A stretch of DNA of 64,000 nucleotides from Neorhizobium populisoli (GCF_019430945.1 NZ_JAHYCB010000007.1:310001-374000), one strand, 5' to 3'; positions 27,619 to 37,754 are shown, counted from the first letter of the stretch. Numbers and translations are program-made. Notes: generated by a model not told the origin, from the sequence alone.

Positions 27619-30600
27619 TTACTGAGCGGCAACCACTTCCATCTTGCCCATTGCGGTACGAGCCGAGAACTGAGGACGATACATATCCTCGACCTGCGCT
27701 GCCGGATGGTCGTAGACGCCGGGCGTCACGGCGCGAACCACATAGGCCAGCGAAATCTCGCGATTGTCGCCGGCGCTGCGGTCGAAGGCGGCCACGAAAC
27801 GGTCGTTGCGGAACTCCATATGCGCCGGCGTCACTTCTTCGATGAAGTCGAAGTTCGAGAGGTTGGCGCTGTTGACGATGCCCGGGTTATCGATTTCGAG
27901 ACCGGCCGGCAGAAGGTCGGTAACGACGATACGCGACGGCCAGGCATTGCTCTCGGTAATGTTCAGCACCACGACATAACGCTCGTTCTGCTGCGCCTCG
28001 CTGACATTCACCTCTTCACCCTGCATGTTGTAATAGGTGCGGGTGATCTGGAAACCGTCGCCGCCGGCCGGCAACGGCTGGGCGGGGGCGGCAACCGTGG
28101 TGATCGCGGCGGACAGCGGATCGCCGCTGTCGTTGCGGATCGTCAGCGGCTTGCCGATCAGCGCGTCGCCGGTCATCTGCGACATCAGCGAACCCCGATG
28201 CTGGGCACCGTTGACGGTGAGCCGCAGATTGTCGTCGCCGTTCTGCAGGGCGCGGGCGGCAAGCAGCATCCAGGTCTGTTCCTGTGTGCTGGTATATTTC
28301 TTGGCGCCCCATTCCTTGGCAACGATGGTCGCCAGCGACGGAACGATCGGCGGGACCGGCTTGCTTTCCGCGGCAAGCGCCAGCACGGCCGCGCCGTCAC
28401 GCAGCGATGAACCGTAGTCGGAGCGGGCGAGGCTGACCCGGCGGACCTGAGCGTCTTCCGACATTTGCAGCGCAGCGGCGAAAATCTGCCGCGAACGCTG
28501 CGCATCGCCGTAAAGCGAAAGGGCAGCGGCGATATGCGCCTTGGCAAGCGGGGTCGGGAAGTCGTTCAACATCGTATCGGCGTAATAACGCAGATCGCTG
28601 ATCGCCGCCTTGCGGTTGCGGGCCAGAACATAGAGCGCATAGGCGATCTCGTTGCCCTGGTCCTTGATGTTGGTGGTGAAGCTCAGCGAATTCTGCAGGC
28701 TTTCGAGCGCCTGCACCAGAGCCTGTTCCGGCACGTCGTAACCCTGTTCGCGGGCACGGGACAGGAAGTCCGTCACGTAGGAATCGAGCCACAGGTCGTT
28801 GCCCGCGCCTTCCGGACCCCACAGGCCGAAACTGCCGGCCGAGGACTGGAAGGAGGTGACGCGATAGATCGCATCCTGAACCCGTTTCTTGACTTCGCCG
28901 TCTTCCGCAAGCCCGTTCTGCACCGCCATTTCGCTGAGATAGAGAAGCGGCAGGGCACGGCTGGTCGTCTGTTCGGCGCAACCGTAAGGATAACGGCTGA
29001 GGCTCATCAGCAAGGCCGGAATGTCGAAAGCGTTGGAACGGCTGACATTCACGGCGATGGACGCACCCGGCAGCATGCTGTCGGCGAGCAGATTGCTGTC
29101 CACCGTCAGACTGGCGCCCGGTTTCAGGTCAACGAGACGCCGCGTGGTGATCGGCATGGCGGCCGGCCGCACCGGCAGGTCGAGCTGCTGGTAAACCGAC
29201 GCACCGGAAACGCTGGAAAGTCGCACGAAAACCGAGCCATCACCCGGCTTGCGGCCGGTCAAAGACATCGTGACATTCGCCTTGCCGCCGGCGGCAAGCT
29301 TCACGACCTTCGGCGTGTTCTGGCTGACGCCGACCGCATCGTTGGTCAGGACGGACAGCTGATAGTCGCCGGCCGGCGCATCCGTATTGGCGATATCGAG
29401 ACGCAGGTTGGCCTGGTCTCCTGGCGCCAGGAAGCGTGGCATGCTGGCGGTCAGCACGATCGGATCGCGGATGATCACGTCCTTGACGCCGTGGCCGACA
29501 CCGGTCTTCGACCAGGCGACCGCCATGACGCGCGCCGTGCCGTTGAACTGCGGAATGTCGAAGGAGACATTCGCCTTGCCGGCGCTGTCGAGCTTCACGA
29601 CGCCGGAGAAGAAGGCGACGAGCTTTTCCTTCGGCGGGCTGGTCTGCAGCGCGATGCTGCCGCCGTCACCACCTGTGCGCAGCTTGCCGGTCGCGCCGAG
29701 CGAACCGTCGATCAGACGACCGTAGATATCGCGGATTTCGAGGCCGAGGCGGCGCTGGCCGAAATACCAGTCGTCCGGAGCCGGCGGCTGATAGCGGGTC
29801 AGATTGAGGATGCCGACATCCACCGCAGCGACGGTGACATAGGCGTTTTCATTGGCGCCGGCACCCGCCACCTGCAACGAGATGTTCAGCGGCTGGCGCG
29901 GCAAAGTCTTTTCAGGCGCGGTGATCGACACGGAGAGATCGCGCGCTTCCGGATCGACCTTCAGCCAGCTCACGCCGATCGCCCGCATCGGCATGCGACT
30001 TTCCTGCGCTTCGCCCGGACGATAGAGCGTTGCGGTGACATAAGCACCGGCGCCCCATGCGGCGGTGACGGGAATGCTCACTTCGCCGCCGCTGGCGCCG
30101 AGGCTCTGCGTCTGTATTGCGATCAGGGTTTCCGAACCGGCGGTGATCATCAGCTCGCCGGCATAACGCGAGGAGATCTTGAGCTTGGCCGTGTCGCCGA
30201 CCTTGTAGCTCGCCTTGTCGAGCGCGATTTCCAGCGCATCCGGCGTTTCCGTCGAGGTCGCGGCCACGAACCAGCCGGCATCGAACTCGACGCTGGAGGC
30301 CGGGCCGCCGATATCGGCGGTTTCCACTTCGAGCCGGTAACGACCCCAGGTGACCGGCACGGTGATCTTGCCGCCATCGGCAGAGGTCACGTTGACGGCA
30401 CCGCTTGCCGCCTGGCTGGTGCGGGTGACCGGCTCGTACCGCCAGGAAGAACCCTCGCGATACCACTGGTAATCGCGGTCGATCTTGATCAGCTTCCAGG
30501 GCAGGCCGCGCAGGTCCTGCTTCTTGCCGTCGGAGCCGACGACGATGACGGTGAAATTGCCAGCTGCATTTTCGGCCAGATCGCCGGTGAATTCCGGCTT

Positions 30601-33090
30601 GATGCCGATGCGCGGGCCGTCAGACTTGACCGGCAGCGTCAGCGTCCGTTCGATCGCCCGGCCACCGGCTTCCTGCATGCGCACCACGATATCGGCATTG
30701 ATGAGCTGCGTCGTGGACGGCACTTCGTCGATCAGTGCATCGAAGGTCGCCTTGCCGTCGTCATCCGTCGGCTCGAGTTCGTCGAGCGTGATCCGGGTGG
30801 CTTCGGCCTCTTCTTCATCGGCAAGGCCGAACTGGTAACCCGGGAAAGCCTCGTTCTGGCGGGTCGGCTTCAGCGCGATTTCGCCTTCGAGACCAAGGCC
30901 GGCGCCCGGCGCGCCATACAGGAAGCGGCCATCGATATTGATCGGAGCCGCGTCACCGACGGTGAGCTGCTTGGCATCGCTCGTCATGTCGAACTCGATG
31001 CGATCCGGCACGAAATCGTCGACCAGGAAGGTTTTTTCGCCGATCGACGACCCCTTCGGGTCCGTGAAGATCTGCATCGTCCAGGTGCCGCGCATCGCGG
31101 TCTGCTGCAATGGCAGATCCAGCGCATAACCGCCGAGCGAGCCGTTATTGACCACGCGACGATCCACGACGCCATCCGGGCGCATGAAGACGAAGGTCAG
31201 CGGCAGGTTTTCGATCGCGGTCGCATCGACATTGCGGGCGAGCGCCGAGGCATGCACCGTTTCGCCGGGGCGATAGATGCCGCGTTCGGTCCAGGACAGG
31301 ATGTCGATTGCGCCCGGCGCCGGACGGCCGGTGACGCCGCGGTCGGAAAGGTCGAAACCGGCGCGGCTCATGTCGAGGAAGACATAATCCTGACCGTTGT
31401 TCTGCGCCGTCAGTACTGCCGGAACCATGCCGGCCGTGCCGCGCATCAGGCCGGCGGTGAACACGGCGCGGCCGTCCTTGTCGGTCTTGGCGGTGCCGAG
31501 GATTTCGTTGTTCTTGGCCAGGAGCTGCAGGTCGACGCCGGCCATCGGCTTGGCATTGCCGAGCCCGCGGGCAAAAACGTTCAGGCCGTCGGTACCGGCA
31601 TAGGTGGAAAGGCCGATATCGGACACCACGAACCACTGAGTGGCCTTCGTGTCGTATTCCTGGTTGGTGCCGTTCGAGGCGGCAGCCGTCAGCACGTAGA
31701 CGCCCGGCTTACGGGTCGGCAGCGCTTCGTCGACCGGGAAACTCGTCACCACATCCTTATTGATATCGCGGGCAATATCGATCGTGCCCTGCCAGACCAG
31801 TTCGCCGCTCGTTTCCTGAATCTGGTCGGCGGTATAGCCATCCATCTGCGTGAGGAACTGCGAATTGGCGAGCAGGCCGGCAATGTTGCGATCACCGACG
31901 CGGTAAAGCTTCAGATTGGCCTTTTCGGTATTGACCGAAACGATCGGAATGCCGCGGCGGGCGGTGGACGGCAGGACGAAACTGTCGCCGGTGAAACGAA
32001 CGGTCGCCGATCGGTCCTTGACGTAGATGTCGATATCCACCTGGGCAACCAGCGGCTCGTCGACCGAAGACGGCAGGCCGCGACGCAGCGATAGCTTGTA
32101 GCGCTGCCCATGTGTCAGGCCTTCGACGCAGACCTGATTGTCCTTGGCTTCCATGGCCTTCGGCGCCTTGCCGTCCAGCACGACGAAAGGTGCGTAATCG
32201 ACGCCGGCCTTCACCAGCGGCTCGGAAAACTGCACGCAGGCGCGCGGATTGGCGCTGTCGTTGTCGACCGTGTTGCCGGTCACGCGGAAACCCTGGCGGT
32301 CGCGAAGGTCGTTATAGGCGGCCTGAACGGTGCGGGCGCTTACCAGCGCAAGGCTTGCCTTGTAGGAATTCAGCGCCTGACGATAATTCTGCTGCTTGGC
32401 AAGGGCTGCACCGAGAACCGCCAGCGCCTCGGCGCGACGCTGCGTCGAACGCGAAAGTTGGTAACCGTTGATCGCGGCCAGCGTGCCGTCGCCATCGGCG
32501 GAACTGTTGTTCTTGGCGGTGCTTGCCGCACGCGCCGTCTCGATCCACAAAGCGCTGTCTTCAGGCGTCAGCGAAAGCGCGCCTTTGAAATTGTAGAGCG
32601 CCGTGTCGACATTACCCTTAAGAAGCTCGCCCTGGGCGATCGCCTTCAGGTTCTCGACACCATAACCCTTCTGGTTATCGGCAAGCGTCAGGCCGTCCCT
32701 CTGTTCGCGGGCCTGCTGGATCAGTTCGTCGGAGAGGAAGGAGAGCTTTGGCGCAGCACCGATATCCGGCTCGACCGCCACTTCCACGACCTTGCCGGCG
32801 ACCGCGCCGACAAACGTGTTGAGCGGGCCGTAATCCGACTTCAGGAAGCACCACTTCGCCTTGACGTTATAGGTGAAGGCCTTGCAGCTATTGTCGCCGA
32901 CGCAGGCGGCTTCGCATTGCGGCTGACTGACATTCTTAACGGTTCTGAGATCGAAACCGGCATAATCGCCATCCACCGTCGTCTCGATGCGCCGATCGGC
33001 TGCGCTCAGTGGCGCAGCAGCGACGAATGCGGACAAAATGAGCGCGGAAAGGCCGAGAAACGTGCGCCCAGACAGGTTGAGCCAAGCCAT
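27619..33090 (-). CDS. Alpha-2-macroglobulin family protein with PAN domain and thioester
   Basis: A 1823-aa secreted or periplasmic protease trap. A Sec signal peptide at residues 1-30 ends APLSA-AD and has no lipobox cysteine, unlike E. coli YfhM. Residues about 32-95 form a cysteine-containing PAN/apple-like domain (GYDAGFDL-like start; QPQCEAACVGDNSCKAFTY). Next come the long array of MG beta-sandwich domains, then a thioester motif in YPYGCAEQTTS with the cysteine at about residue 1371, inside an alpha/alpha toroid region, and a C-terminal receptor-like domain. A protease cutting the bait region would be bound covalently. The ATG at 33090 has AGGGAGG upstream; one at 33123 has no such site. 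It pairs with pbpC downstream. Confidence 0.93.
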   Translation of the reverse strand: MAWLNLSGRTFLGLSALILSAFVAAAPLSAADRRIETTVDGDYAGFDLRTVKNVSQPQCEAACVGDNSCKAFTYNVKAKWCFLKSDYGPLNTFVGAVAGKVVEVAVEPDIGAAPKLSFLSDELIQQAREQRDGLTLADNQKGYGVENLKAIAQGELLKGNVDTALYNFKGALSLTPEDSALWIETARAASTAKNNSSADGDGTLAAINGYQLSRSTQRRAEALAVLGAALAKQQNYRQALNSYKASLALVSARTVQAAYNDLRDRQGFRVTGNTVDNDSANPRACVQFSEPLVKAGVDYAPFVVLDGKAPKAMEAKDNQVCVEGLTHGQRYKLSLRRGLPSSVDEPLVAQVDIDIYVKDRSATVRFTGDSFVLPSTARRGIPIVSVNTEKANLKLYRVGDRNIAGLLANSQFLTQMDGYTADQIQETSGELVWQGTIDIARDINKDVVTSFPVDEALPTRKPGVYVLTAAASNGTNQEYDTKATQWFVVSDIGLSTYAGTDGLNVFARGLGNAKPMAGVDLQLLAKNNEILGTAKTDKDGRAVFTAGLMRGTAGMVPAVLTAQNNGQDYVFLDMSRAGFDLSDRGVTGRPAPGAIDILSWTERGIYRPGETVHASALARNVDATAIENLPLTFVFMRPDGVVDRRVVNNGSLGGYALDLPLQQTAMRGTWTMQIFTDPKGSSIGEKTFLVDDFVPDRIEFDMTSDAKQLTVGDAAPINIDGRFLYGAPGAGLGLEGEIALKPTRQNEAFPGYQFGLADEEEAEATRITLDELEPTDDDGKATFDALIDEVPSTTQLINADIVVRMQEAGGRAIERTLTLPVKSDGPRIGIKPEFTGDLAENAAGNFTVIVVGSDGKKQDLRGLPWKLIKIDRDYQWYREGSSWRYEPVTRTSQAASGAVNVTSADGGKITVPVTWGRYRLEVETADIGGPASSVEFDAGWFVAATSTETPDALEIALDKASYKVGDTAKLKISSRYAGELMITAGSETLIAIQTQSLGASGGEVSIPVTAAWGAGAYVTATLYRPGEAQESRMPMRAIGVSWLKVDPEARDLSVSITAPEKTLPRQPLNISLQVAGAGANENAYVTVAAVDVGILNLTRYQPPAPDDWYFGQRRLGLEIRDIYGRLIDGSLGATGKLRTGGDGGSIALQTSPPKEKLVAFFSGVVKLDSAGKANVSFDIPQFNGTARVMAVAWSKTGVGHGVKDVIIRDPIVLTASMPRFLAPGDQANLRLDIANTDAPAGDYQLSVLTNDAVGVSQNTPKVVKLAAGGKANVTMSLTGRKPGDGSVFVRLSSVSGASVYQQLDLPVRPAAMPITTRRLVDLKPGASLTVDSNLLADSMLPGASIAVNVSRSNAFDIPALLMSLSRYPYGCAEQTTSRALPLLYLSEMAVQNGLAEDGEVKKRVQDAIYRVTSFQSSAGSFGLWGPEGAGNDLWLDSYVTDFLSRAREQGYDVPEQALVQALESLQNSLSFTTNIKDQGNEIAYALYVLARNRKAAISDLRYYADTMLNDFPTPLAKAHIAAALSLYGDAQRSRQIFAAALQMSEDAQVRRVSLARSDYGSSLRDGAAVLALAAESKPVPPIVPSLATIVAKEWGAKKYTSTQEQTWMLLAARALQNGDDNLRLTVNGAQHRGSLMSQMTGDALIGKPLTIRNDSGDPLSAAITTVAAPAQPLPAGGDGFQITRTYYNMQGEEVNVSEAQQNERYVVVLNITESNAWPSRIVVTDLLPAGLEIDNPGIVNSANLSNFDFIEEVTPAHMEFRNDRFVAAFDRSAGDNREISLAYVVRAVTPGVYDHPAAQVEDMYRPQFSARTAMGKMEVVAAQ

Positions 33091-33319
33091 GGAAAGTCCC
33101 CTCCCTGCAGCGCGGCGCATCATATATGAGGCGCATCGGTCGCTGCGAAACTTCTGATCTGCCGGAGCACGAAACGTGCGCCCGCGGGCTGCCGTCGGAA
33201 AATCGAGTTTTCCAATGTGCGCAGGAACTTGTCAACGAATCTCGGCAGGTGGCCCCACCGATTCCGATGAAGATGTTGTCACAAAGAGACGCCTCTGAAA
33301 AAGCCTGTGCCGGATCGGA

Positions 33320-34069
33320 TCACGCCATCAGGCCCGCGGCCGTGAAACCGCCGTCGACCGCCAGAATCTGGCCGGTCACGTAGGACGATTGCCGGCCATC
33401 GACGAGGAAGGCGATCGCCGAGGCGATTTCCTCCGGCTGGCCGTAACGACGCATCGGCACGGTGCGGTGCCATTCCTCGCGGGTGACGGCCGTGTGGTTT
33501 TCCTTGACCATTGGCGTTTCGATCGGGCCGGGCGCAATCGCGTTGACGCGGATCAGATCATCGGCCAGCTCGACCGCCATGATCTTGGTCAGGGTGATCA
33601 GCGCGCCCTTGGAAGCACCGTAGGCGGAGCGGCCGAGATTGCCGGTAATGCCGGAAACCGAAGCGATATGGACGATCGAGCCGCCGCCATTTTCCCGCAG
33701 GATCGGGGCGAGCGCCTGCGACAGGGCAAAGGCACCGACCACGTTGATATCGTAGATGCGGCGGAACTGGTCGGCCGTCGTATCGGCAAACCTTACGTTC
33801 GAGCCGATGCCGGCGCTGTTGACGAGGGCTTCGAGCGGTGCTGACAGATTGCGGCACTTCTCGGCAAGATCGGCGATCGCCTTCTCATCGGTGATGTGGA
33901 GCGCGACCGTCGTCAGGGATGTCTCCTGATTGCCGTGCCGCTCCTGAAGCCGCTCCAGCGCAGCGCTATCCCGGTCGGCGGCGATTACATGCCAGCCGGC
34001 GTCGATCAGCAGCTCCGTCGTCGAAAGGCCGATACCCGATCCCGCACCCGTGACGACGACGCTTCGCAT
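33320..34069 (-). CDS. SDR family oxidoreductase
   Basis: A 249-aa short-chain dehydrogenase. The cofactor loop is VTGAGSGIGLS at 6-16, an acidic residue after beta2 (AADRDS near 31-36) suggests NAD(H), NSAGIG lies near 88, the catalytic set is S (IASVSGITG) with YGASKG near 153-158, and PGPIETPM follows. It is probably the last gene of the TRAP/IclR operon: a 23-nt gap follows the ligase stop and AGGAGAG precedes its ATG. A beta-hydroxyacyl or alcohol substrate made by the ligase/thiolase pathway is a reasonable guess. Confidence 0.9.
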   Translation of the reverse strand: MRSVVVTGAGSGIGLSTTELLIDAGWHVIAADRDSAALERLQERHGNQETSLTTVALHITDEKAIADLAEKCRNLSAPLEALVNSAGIGSNVRFADTTADQFRRIYDINVVGAFALSQALAPILRENGGGSIVHIASVSGITGNLGRSAYGASKGALITLTKIMAVELADDLIRVNAIAPGPIETPMVKENHTAVTREEWHRTVPMRRYGQPEEIASAIAFLVDGRQSSYVTGQILAVDGGFTAAGLMA

Positions 34070-34092
34070 GAACAGCTCTCCTATTGCCGGAT

Positions 34093-36588
34093 TTATTGAC
34101 CCACGATGACCAGTTCGAATGTGACGCCGACCGGGTTGTCGCCCCGGACAAGCCTGCCGTGATAGATCGCGCCGTCCGTATCGACAACCGCCGCATCCAG
34201 CGTGGCACGCAGACCGTCGGCAGTCTTTTCGACGACGCCGTTTTCAATGACGATCTCGGTAGCGAGGCAGACGACGCGTCGGCCATCTTCGAAAACCGGC
34301 TCGTTGATACTGCCGATGCCGAAGATGCGGGCGTGTTGGATCCCGAGATCGCCGCAGACGGCTTCGATCACCGCCGCGACATCCTCGTTCGGCCTGATCC
34401 GCAACAGGATGCCGTTGCCCGGCTCGCTTTCGCCCTTGGCAGAAAACAGCGTGAAATTGGTTTCCGGATCCGGGATCGAATCAAAGGTTGCCGTCTTGCT
34501 ACCGTAACCGCTGACGCGGATCGGCTCGCTGACGATGCTGTCGAATGGCAGGACATGGCCCATGCGCAAGGCACCTTCACCGGTATCCCAGATGCCGTGG
34601 CAATGCAGGAAAGGCGCGCCGTCACGCTCGCCAAAGATCGCGGTGGCGGCCTGGAATCGCCCGCCAGCATCAGGCGCAAAGGTCGCGCTGTACCAGGCTG
34701 CATGGTCGTTATCCGGCGAGAAGGCCGGCAACACGTAGCGAAACGGATCGCAGGCGCCACCCTCGATATTGACGAAACCGCCCCTACAGCCGGCTTCGGC
34801 AAATACCCGCGCCATGCCAGCAAGGAAGACTTCGCCTTTCTGCAGAACACCATCGACCGGTTTCAGCTCGGTGCGGACCGCTTCGTGGCGCACAGGCACG
34901 ATCGCCCCCGGATGCACGAGCTGCCGCATCGCCGGTTTTTGATGAGCCGGCTTCTGATCCAGCTCGCCGCGTGCCTGCAGCTCTTCGCGGATCATCTTCT
35001 TGGTGATCTTGCCATAGGCGGATTTCGGCAACGCATCCCAAAAGATGAAGCGTTTTGGCATCTTATAGCGAGACATCTTGCCATCGATGAAAGCGAACAT
35101 CTCCTGCTCGGAGACCGCAACACCCGGCTTGGCGACGCACACCGCATACCCCACCTCGCCCCAGAGCGGATCGGGCACGCCGAGCACCGCCACTTCGCTG
35201 ATGGCCGGATGCGTCAGCAGCTTTTCCTCGATCTCGCGCGGATAGACGTTCGAGCCGCCGGAAATATACATGTCTGAGGCGCGGCCGGTAATATAGAGAA
35301 AACCCTCATTGTCCATATGACCGAGATCGCCGGTGCGGAACCAGCCCTTGCGGAACGACTTTTCGTTGGCCTCCGGATTGTCGTAATAACCGGCAAACAC
35401 CGCCGGGCCGATGCAGCAGATCTCGCCCGTTTCGAACGGACCGACCTCCTCGCCCTGATCGTTCTGGATCGACACCTGCATGCCGGTGCGTTCCATGCCG
35501 CAGGTTCCGATCCGCGCCGCCTCGCCATCTTCAATAGAATGCAGAGCCGGCGGCAGGACCGTGATCGCGCCGGTCACCTCACCGAGCCCGAAATACTGGA
35601 CGATCACCGCACCAAGCGATTTCAGCGCCCGCTTCTGGTCCTCGCGATACATCGGCGCGCCGGCATAGATGACGTAGCGCAGCGAGGAATGGTCGTATTT
35701 CTCGGCGGCCGGATGCTCGATCAGAAGTTTGAGGATGGTCGGCACGGTGAACATGGTCGAAACGCGCCACGTCTCGATCAGCGCCCAGGCCGCGTCGATA
35801 TCGAATTTTTCGGTCGGCAGCAGGATGGTTTTCACCCCATGCGCGACCTGCGTCAGCTGGTGCACGCCCGCGCCATGCGACAGCGGCGCGACGACCAGCG
35901 CTGCGTCTGCTGAAGTGACGCCCGGCATCAGATCGCAGAGATGGTTGTTGATCACGAAGGCCATCTGGCCATGGGTCAACACCGCCGCCTTCGGCCGGCC
36001 GGTCGTGCCGGACGTAAAGAAGAACCAGCAGGGATCGTCACGCTCTACCTGTGCTTCGACCGGCTTCTTGCCGGAAAATTCATCGACGATCGCATCGTAA
36101 GACTGACCGAACTCCGCCTCGCCGATGACGATCGTAAAACCGATCGCGGCATTCGTCTCACGCGCCACACGGGCGTGATCCGGAAACGACACATTGCAGA
36201 TCATTCCCGTCGCGCCGCTCGCCTTGGCGAGATAGGCTACCTCTTCCGGCGTCTGACGAAAATTGGTCGGCACCCAGACGGCACCGATCCGGAAACAGGC
36301 GAACATGCTCTCGAACATCTGGTTGCAGTTCTGCGACTGGACGAGGATGCGGTCACCCTTCGTCACCCCGAACCGCTGCTGCAGCGCCGTCGCCATCGCG
36401 TCGATGCGCGTCTCCAACTCTTCCCAGGTCCAAGTCCGGTCCGCCCAGACGAGCGCCACGCCCTGCGGCTCGCGACGCGTCGCCTGCGTCACGAAACGGG
36501 CGAGGTTCATCACCCGTGTCGAGCGGGGCGCGAGCCCGCCCTTCGGGCCGGCCTGATCACCGACCGCAACAGAGGTGATCGCGTTCAT
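34093..36588 (-). CDS. Acyl-CoA synthetase fused to tandem PPC/DUF296 domains
   Basis: An 831-aa two-part protein. Residues 1-545 form a complete AMP-dependent acyl-CoA ligase: FFFTSGTTGRPKAAVLTHG near 188-206 (P-loop), YFGLGEVTGA near 330, GWFRTGDLGHMD near 415 and the catalytic lysine in KSAYGKITKK near 528-537. From about residue 554 (MRQLVHPGAIVPVRHEAV) it continues without a stop into two PPC/DUF296-like domains: the first has GGFVNIEGGACDPF and PFLHCHGIWDTG, the second has RIRPNEDVAAVIEAV and a GIGSINEPVF segment. In many relatives these are separate neighbouring proteins. The start overlaps the thiolase stop by 4 nt. It should activate an acid imported by the TRAP system; the PPC part may bind a metal or nucleotide, but its role is unknown. 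Confidence 0.88.
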   Translation of the reverse strand: MNAITSVAVGDQAGPKGGLAPRSTRVMNLARFVTQATRREPQGVALVWADRTWTWEELETRIDAMATALQQRFGVTKGDRILVQSQNCNQMFESMFACFRIGAVWVPTNFRQTPEEVAYLAKASGATGMICNVSFPDHARVARETNAAIGFTIVIGEAEFGQSYDAIVDEFSGKKPVEAQVERDDPCWFFFTSGTTGRPKAAVLTHGQMAFVINNHLCDLMPGVTSADAALVVAPLSHGAGVHQLTQVAHGVKTILLPTEKFDIDAAWALIETWRVSTMFTVPTILKLLIEHPAAEKYDHSSLRYVIYAGAPMYREDQKRALKSLGAVIVQYFGLGEVTGAITVLPPALHSIEDGEAARIGTCGMERTGMQVSIQNDQGEEVGPFETGEICCIGPAVFAGYYDNPEANEKSFRKGWFRTGDLGHMDNEGFLYITGRASDMYISGGSNVYPREIEEKLLTHPAISEVAVLGVPDPLWGEVGYAVCVAKPGVAVSEQEMFAFIDGKMSRYKMPKRFIFWDALPKSAYGKITKKMIREELQARGELDQKPAHQKPAMRQLVHPGAIVPVRHEAVRTELKPVDGVLQKGEVFLAGMARVFAEAGCRGGFVNIEGGACDPFRYVLPAFSPDNDHAAWYSATFAPDAGGRFQAATAIFGERDGAPFLHCHGIWDTGEGALRMGHVLPFDSIVSEPIRVSGYGSKTATFDSIPDPETNFTLFSAKGESEPGNGILLRIRPNEDVAAVIEAVCGDLGIQHARIFGIGSINEPVFEDGRRVVCLATEIVIENGVVEKTADGLRATLDAAVVDTDGAIYHGRLVRGDNPVGVTFELVIVGQ

Positions 36589-37754
36589 TTCGCCCGCTCC
36601 AGAATGGAGACGTAATTGGCAACGGCCGCGCCGCCCATGTTGAAGACGCCGGCCATCGTCGCGTTCGGAAGCTGCATCTCGCCCGCCTCCCCGCAGAGCT
36701 GCATCGCCGCCATGACATGCATGGAAACGCCGGTCGCACCGATCGGATGGCCCTTGGATTTCAACCCGCCGGACGGATTGACCGGCAGGCGGCCATCCTT
36801 GCGGGTGATGCCTTCGCGGATGACACGATAACCTTTGCCCGGCTCCGCCAACCCCATCGCCTCGTATTCGATGAGTTCGGCGATGGTGAAGCAGTCATGC
36901 GTCTCGACGAAGTTAAGGTCGTCCAGCGAAACGCCTGCCTCAGCCAGCGACTTCTGCCAGGCCATACGCGCGCCATCGAAAGCAATTGGATCCCGCCGAG
37001 ACATCGCGAGGATATCGTTGACATGGTTGCGCGCCTTGAACGCGACGGCCCGCTTCAAGCCGGCCGCAACATCCGGTGCAGCGATGACGAGCGCTGCCGC
37101 GCCATCCGAAACCAGCGAGCAATCCGTCCGCCGCAGAGGCGCCGCCACGTAAGGGTTCTTGTCGGAAACAGTATTGCAGAAATCGAAGCCGAAATCCTTC
37201 TGCATATGTGCATACGGGTTCTTCATGCCGTTGGCATGATTCTTGGCGGCGATCATCGCCAGTTCTTCGGAACGGTCGCCGTAACGCTGGAAATAATGGC
37301 TGGCGATGCGGCCGAAGAGGCCGGCGAAACCGCCTTCCACATCCGCCTCTTCCTCGCGATAGGAGGCGGACAGCAGGATATCGCCCGTCTCCTTGGTCGG
37401 CAGCGCCGTCATCTTTTCGGCACCGACGACCAGCGCGATCTTGCCGCGACCGGCCGCAATGAAATCCAGCGCCTGGTAAAGCGCCGCCGAGCCCGTCGCA
37501 CAAGCGTTTTCCATCCGCACCGCCGGCGTATGGTCGAAACCGTCGGCGGCCATCGCCACCAGGGCGCCCTGGAAATCCTGTTTCGAGAAGCCGTTGTTGA
37601 ATACGCCGACGAAAATGCCGTCGACATCCTTGGCGGTGACGCCGGCATGCTCGAGTGCCGGATTGACCACTTCGGCCATCAGCTCCCGGGTCGAGCCCGC
37701 TTCGGACTTGCCGAATTTCGAGTGTGCCCACCCGACGATATGTGCCGTCGTCAT
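36585..37754 (-). CDS. Thiolase family protein (acetyl-CoA acetyltransferase/SCP-x type)
   Basis: About 389 aa. The nucleophile cysteine sits in MENACATGSAAL near residue 82, HDCFTIAELI near 290 contributes a thiolase-like histidine, and the C-terminal glycine loop is NPSGGLKSKGHPIGATG near 330-345, with the catalytic His in GHP. The usual second cysteine (CxG near the C-terminus) is not evident: the sequence there is VFNMGGAAVAN. This places it in the SCP-x/lipid-transfer thiolase group, which often cleaves branched or cyclic beta-keto acyl-CoAs or works with DUF35 partners. GGGAGAA precedes the ATG at 37754. It is cotranscribed with the ligase. Confidence 0.88.
   Translation of the reverse strand: MTTAHIVGWAHSKFGKSEAGSTRELMAEVVNPALEHAGVTAKDVDGIFVGVFNNGFSKQDFQGALVAMAADGFDHTPAVRMENACATGSAALYQALDFIAAGRGKIALVVGAEKMTALPTKETGDILLSASYREEEADVEGGFAGLFGRIASHYFQRYGDRSEELAMIAAKNHANGMKNPYAHMQKDFGFDFCNTVSDKNPYVAAPLRRTDCSLVSDGAAALVIAAPDVAAGLKRAVAFKARNHVNDILAMSRRDPIAFDGARMAWQKSLAEAGVSLDDLNFVETHDCFTIAELIEYEAMGLAEPGKGYRVIREGITRKDGRLPVNPSGGLKSKGHPIGATGVSMHVMAAMQLCGEAGEMQLPNATMAGVFNMGGAAVANYVSILERAK

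Noticed and set aside
28465..32094. A 1209-codon plus-strand open frame
   Set aside because: It is antisense to the macroglobulin gene, whose thioester, signal peptide and ribosome binding site settle the coding strand.
34093..34929. A separate PPC/DUF296 gene starting at the internal ATG at 34929
   Set aside because: No ribosome binding site precedes that ATG and there is no stop codon between it and the ligase, so I treat it as one fused protein.
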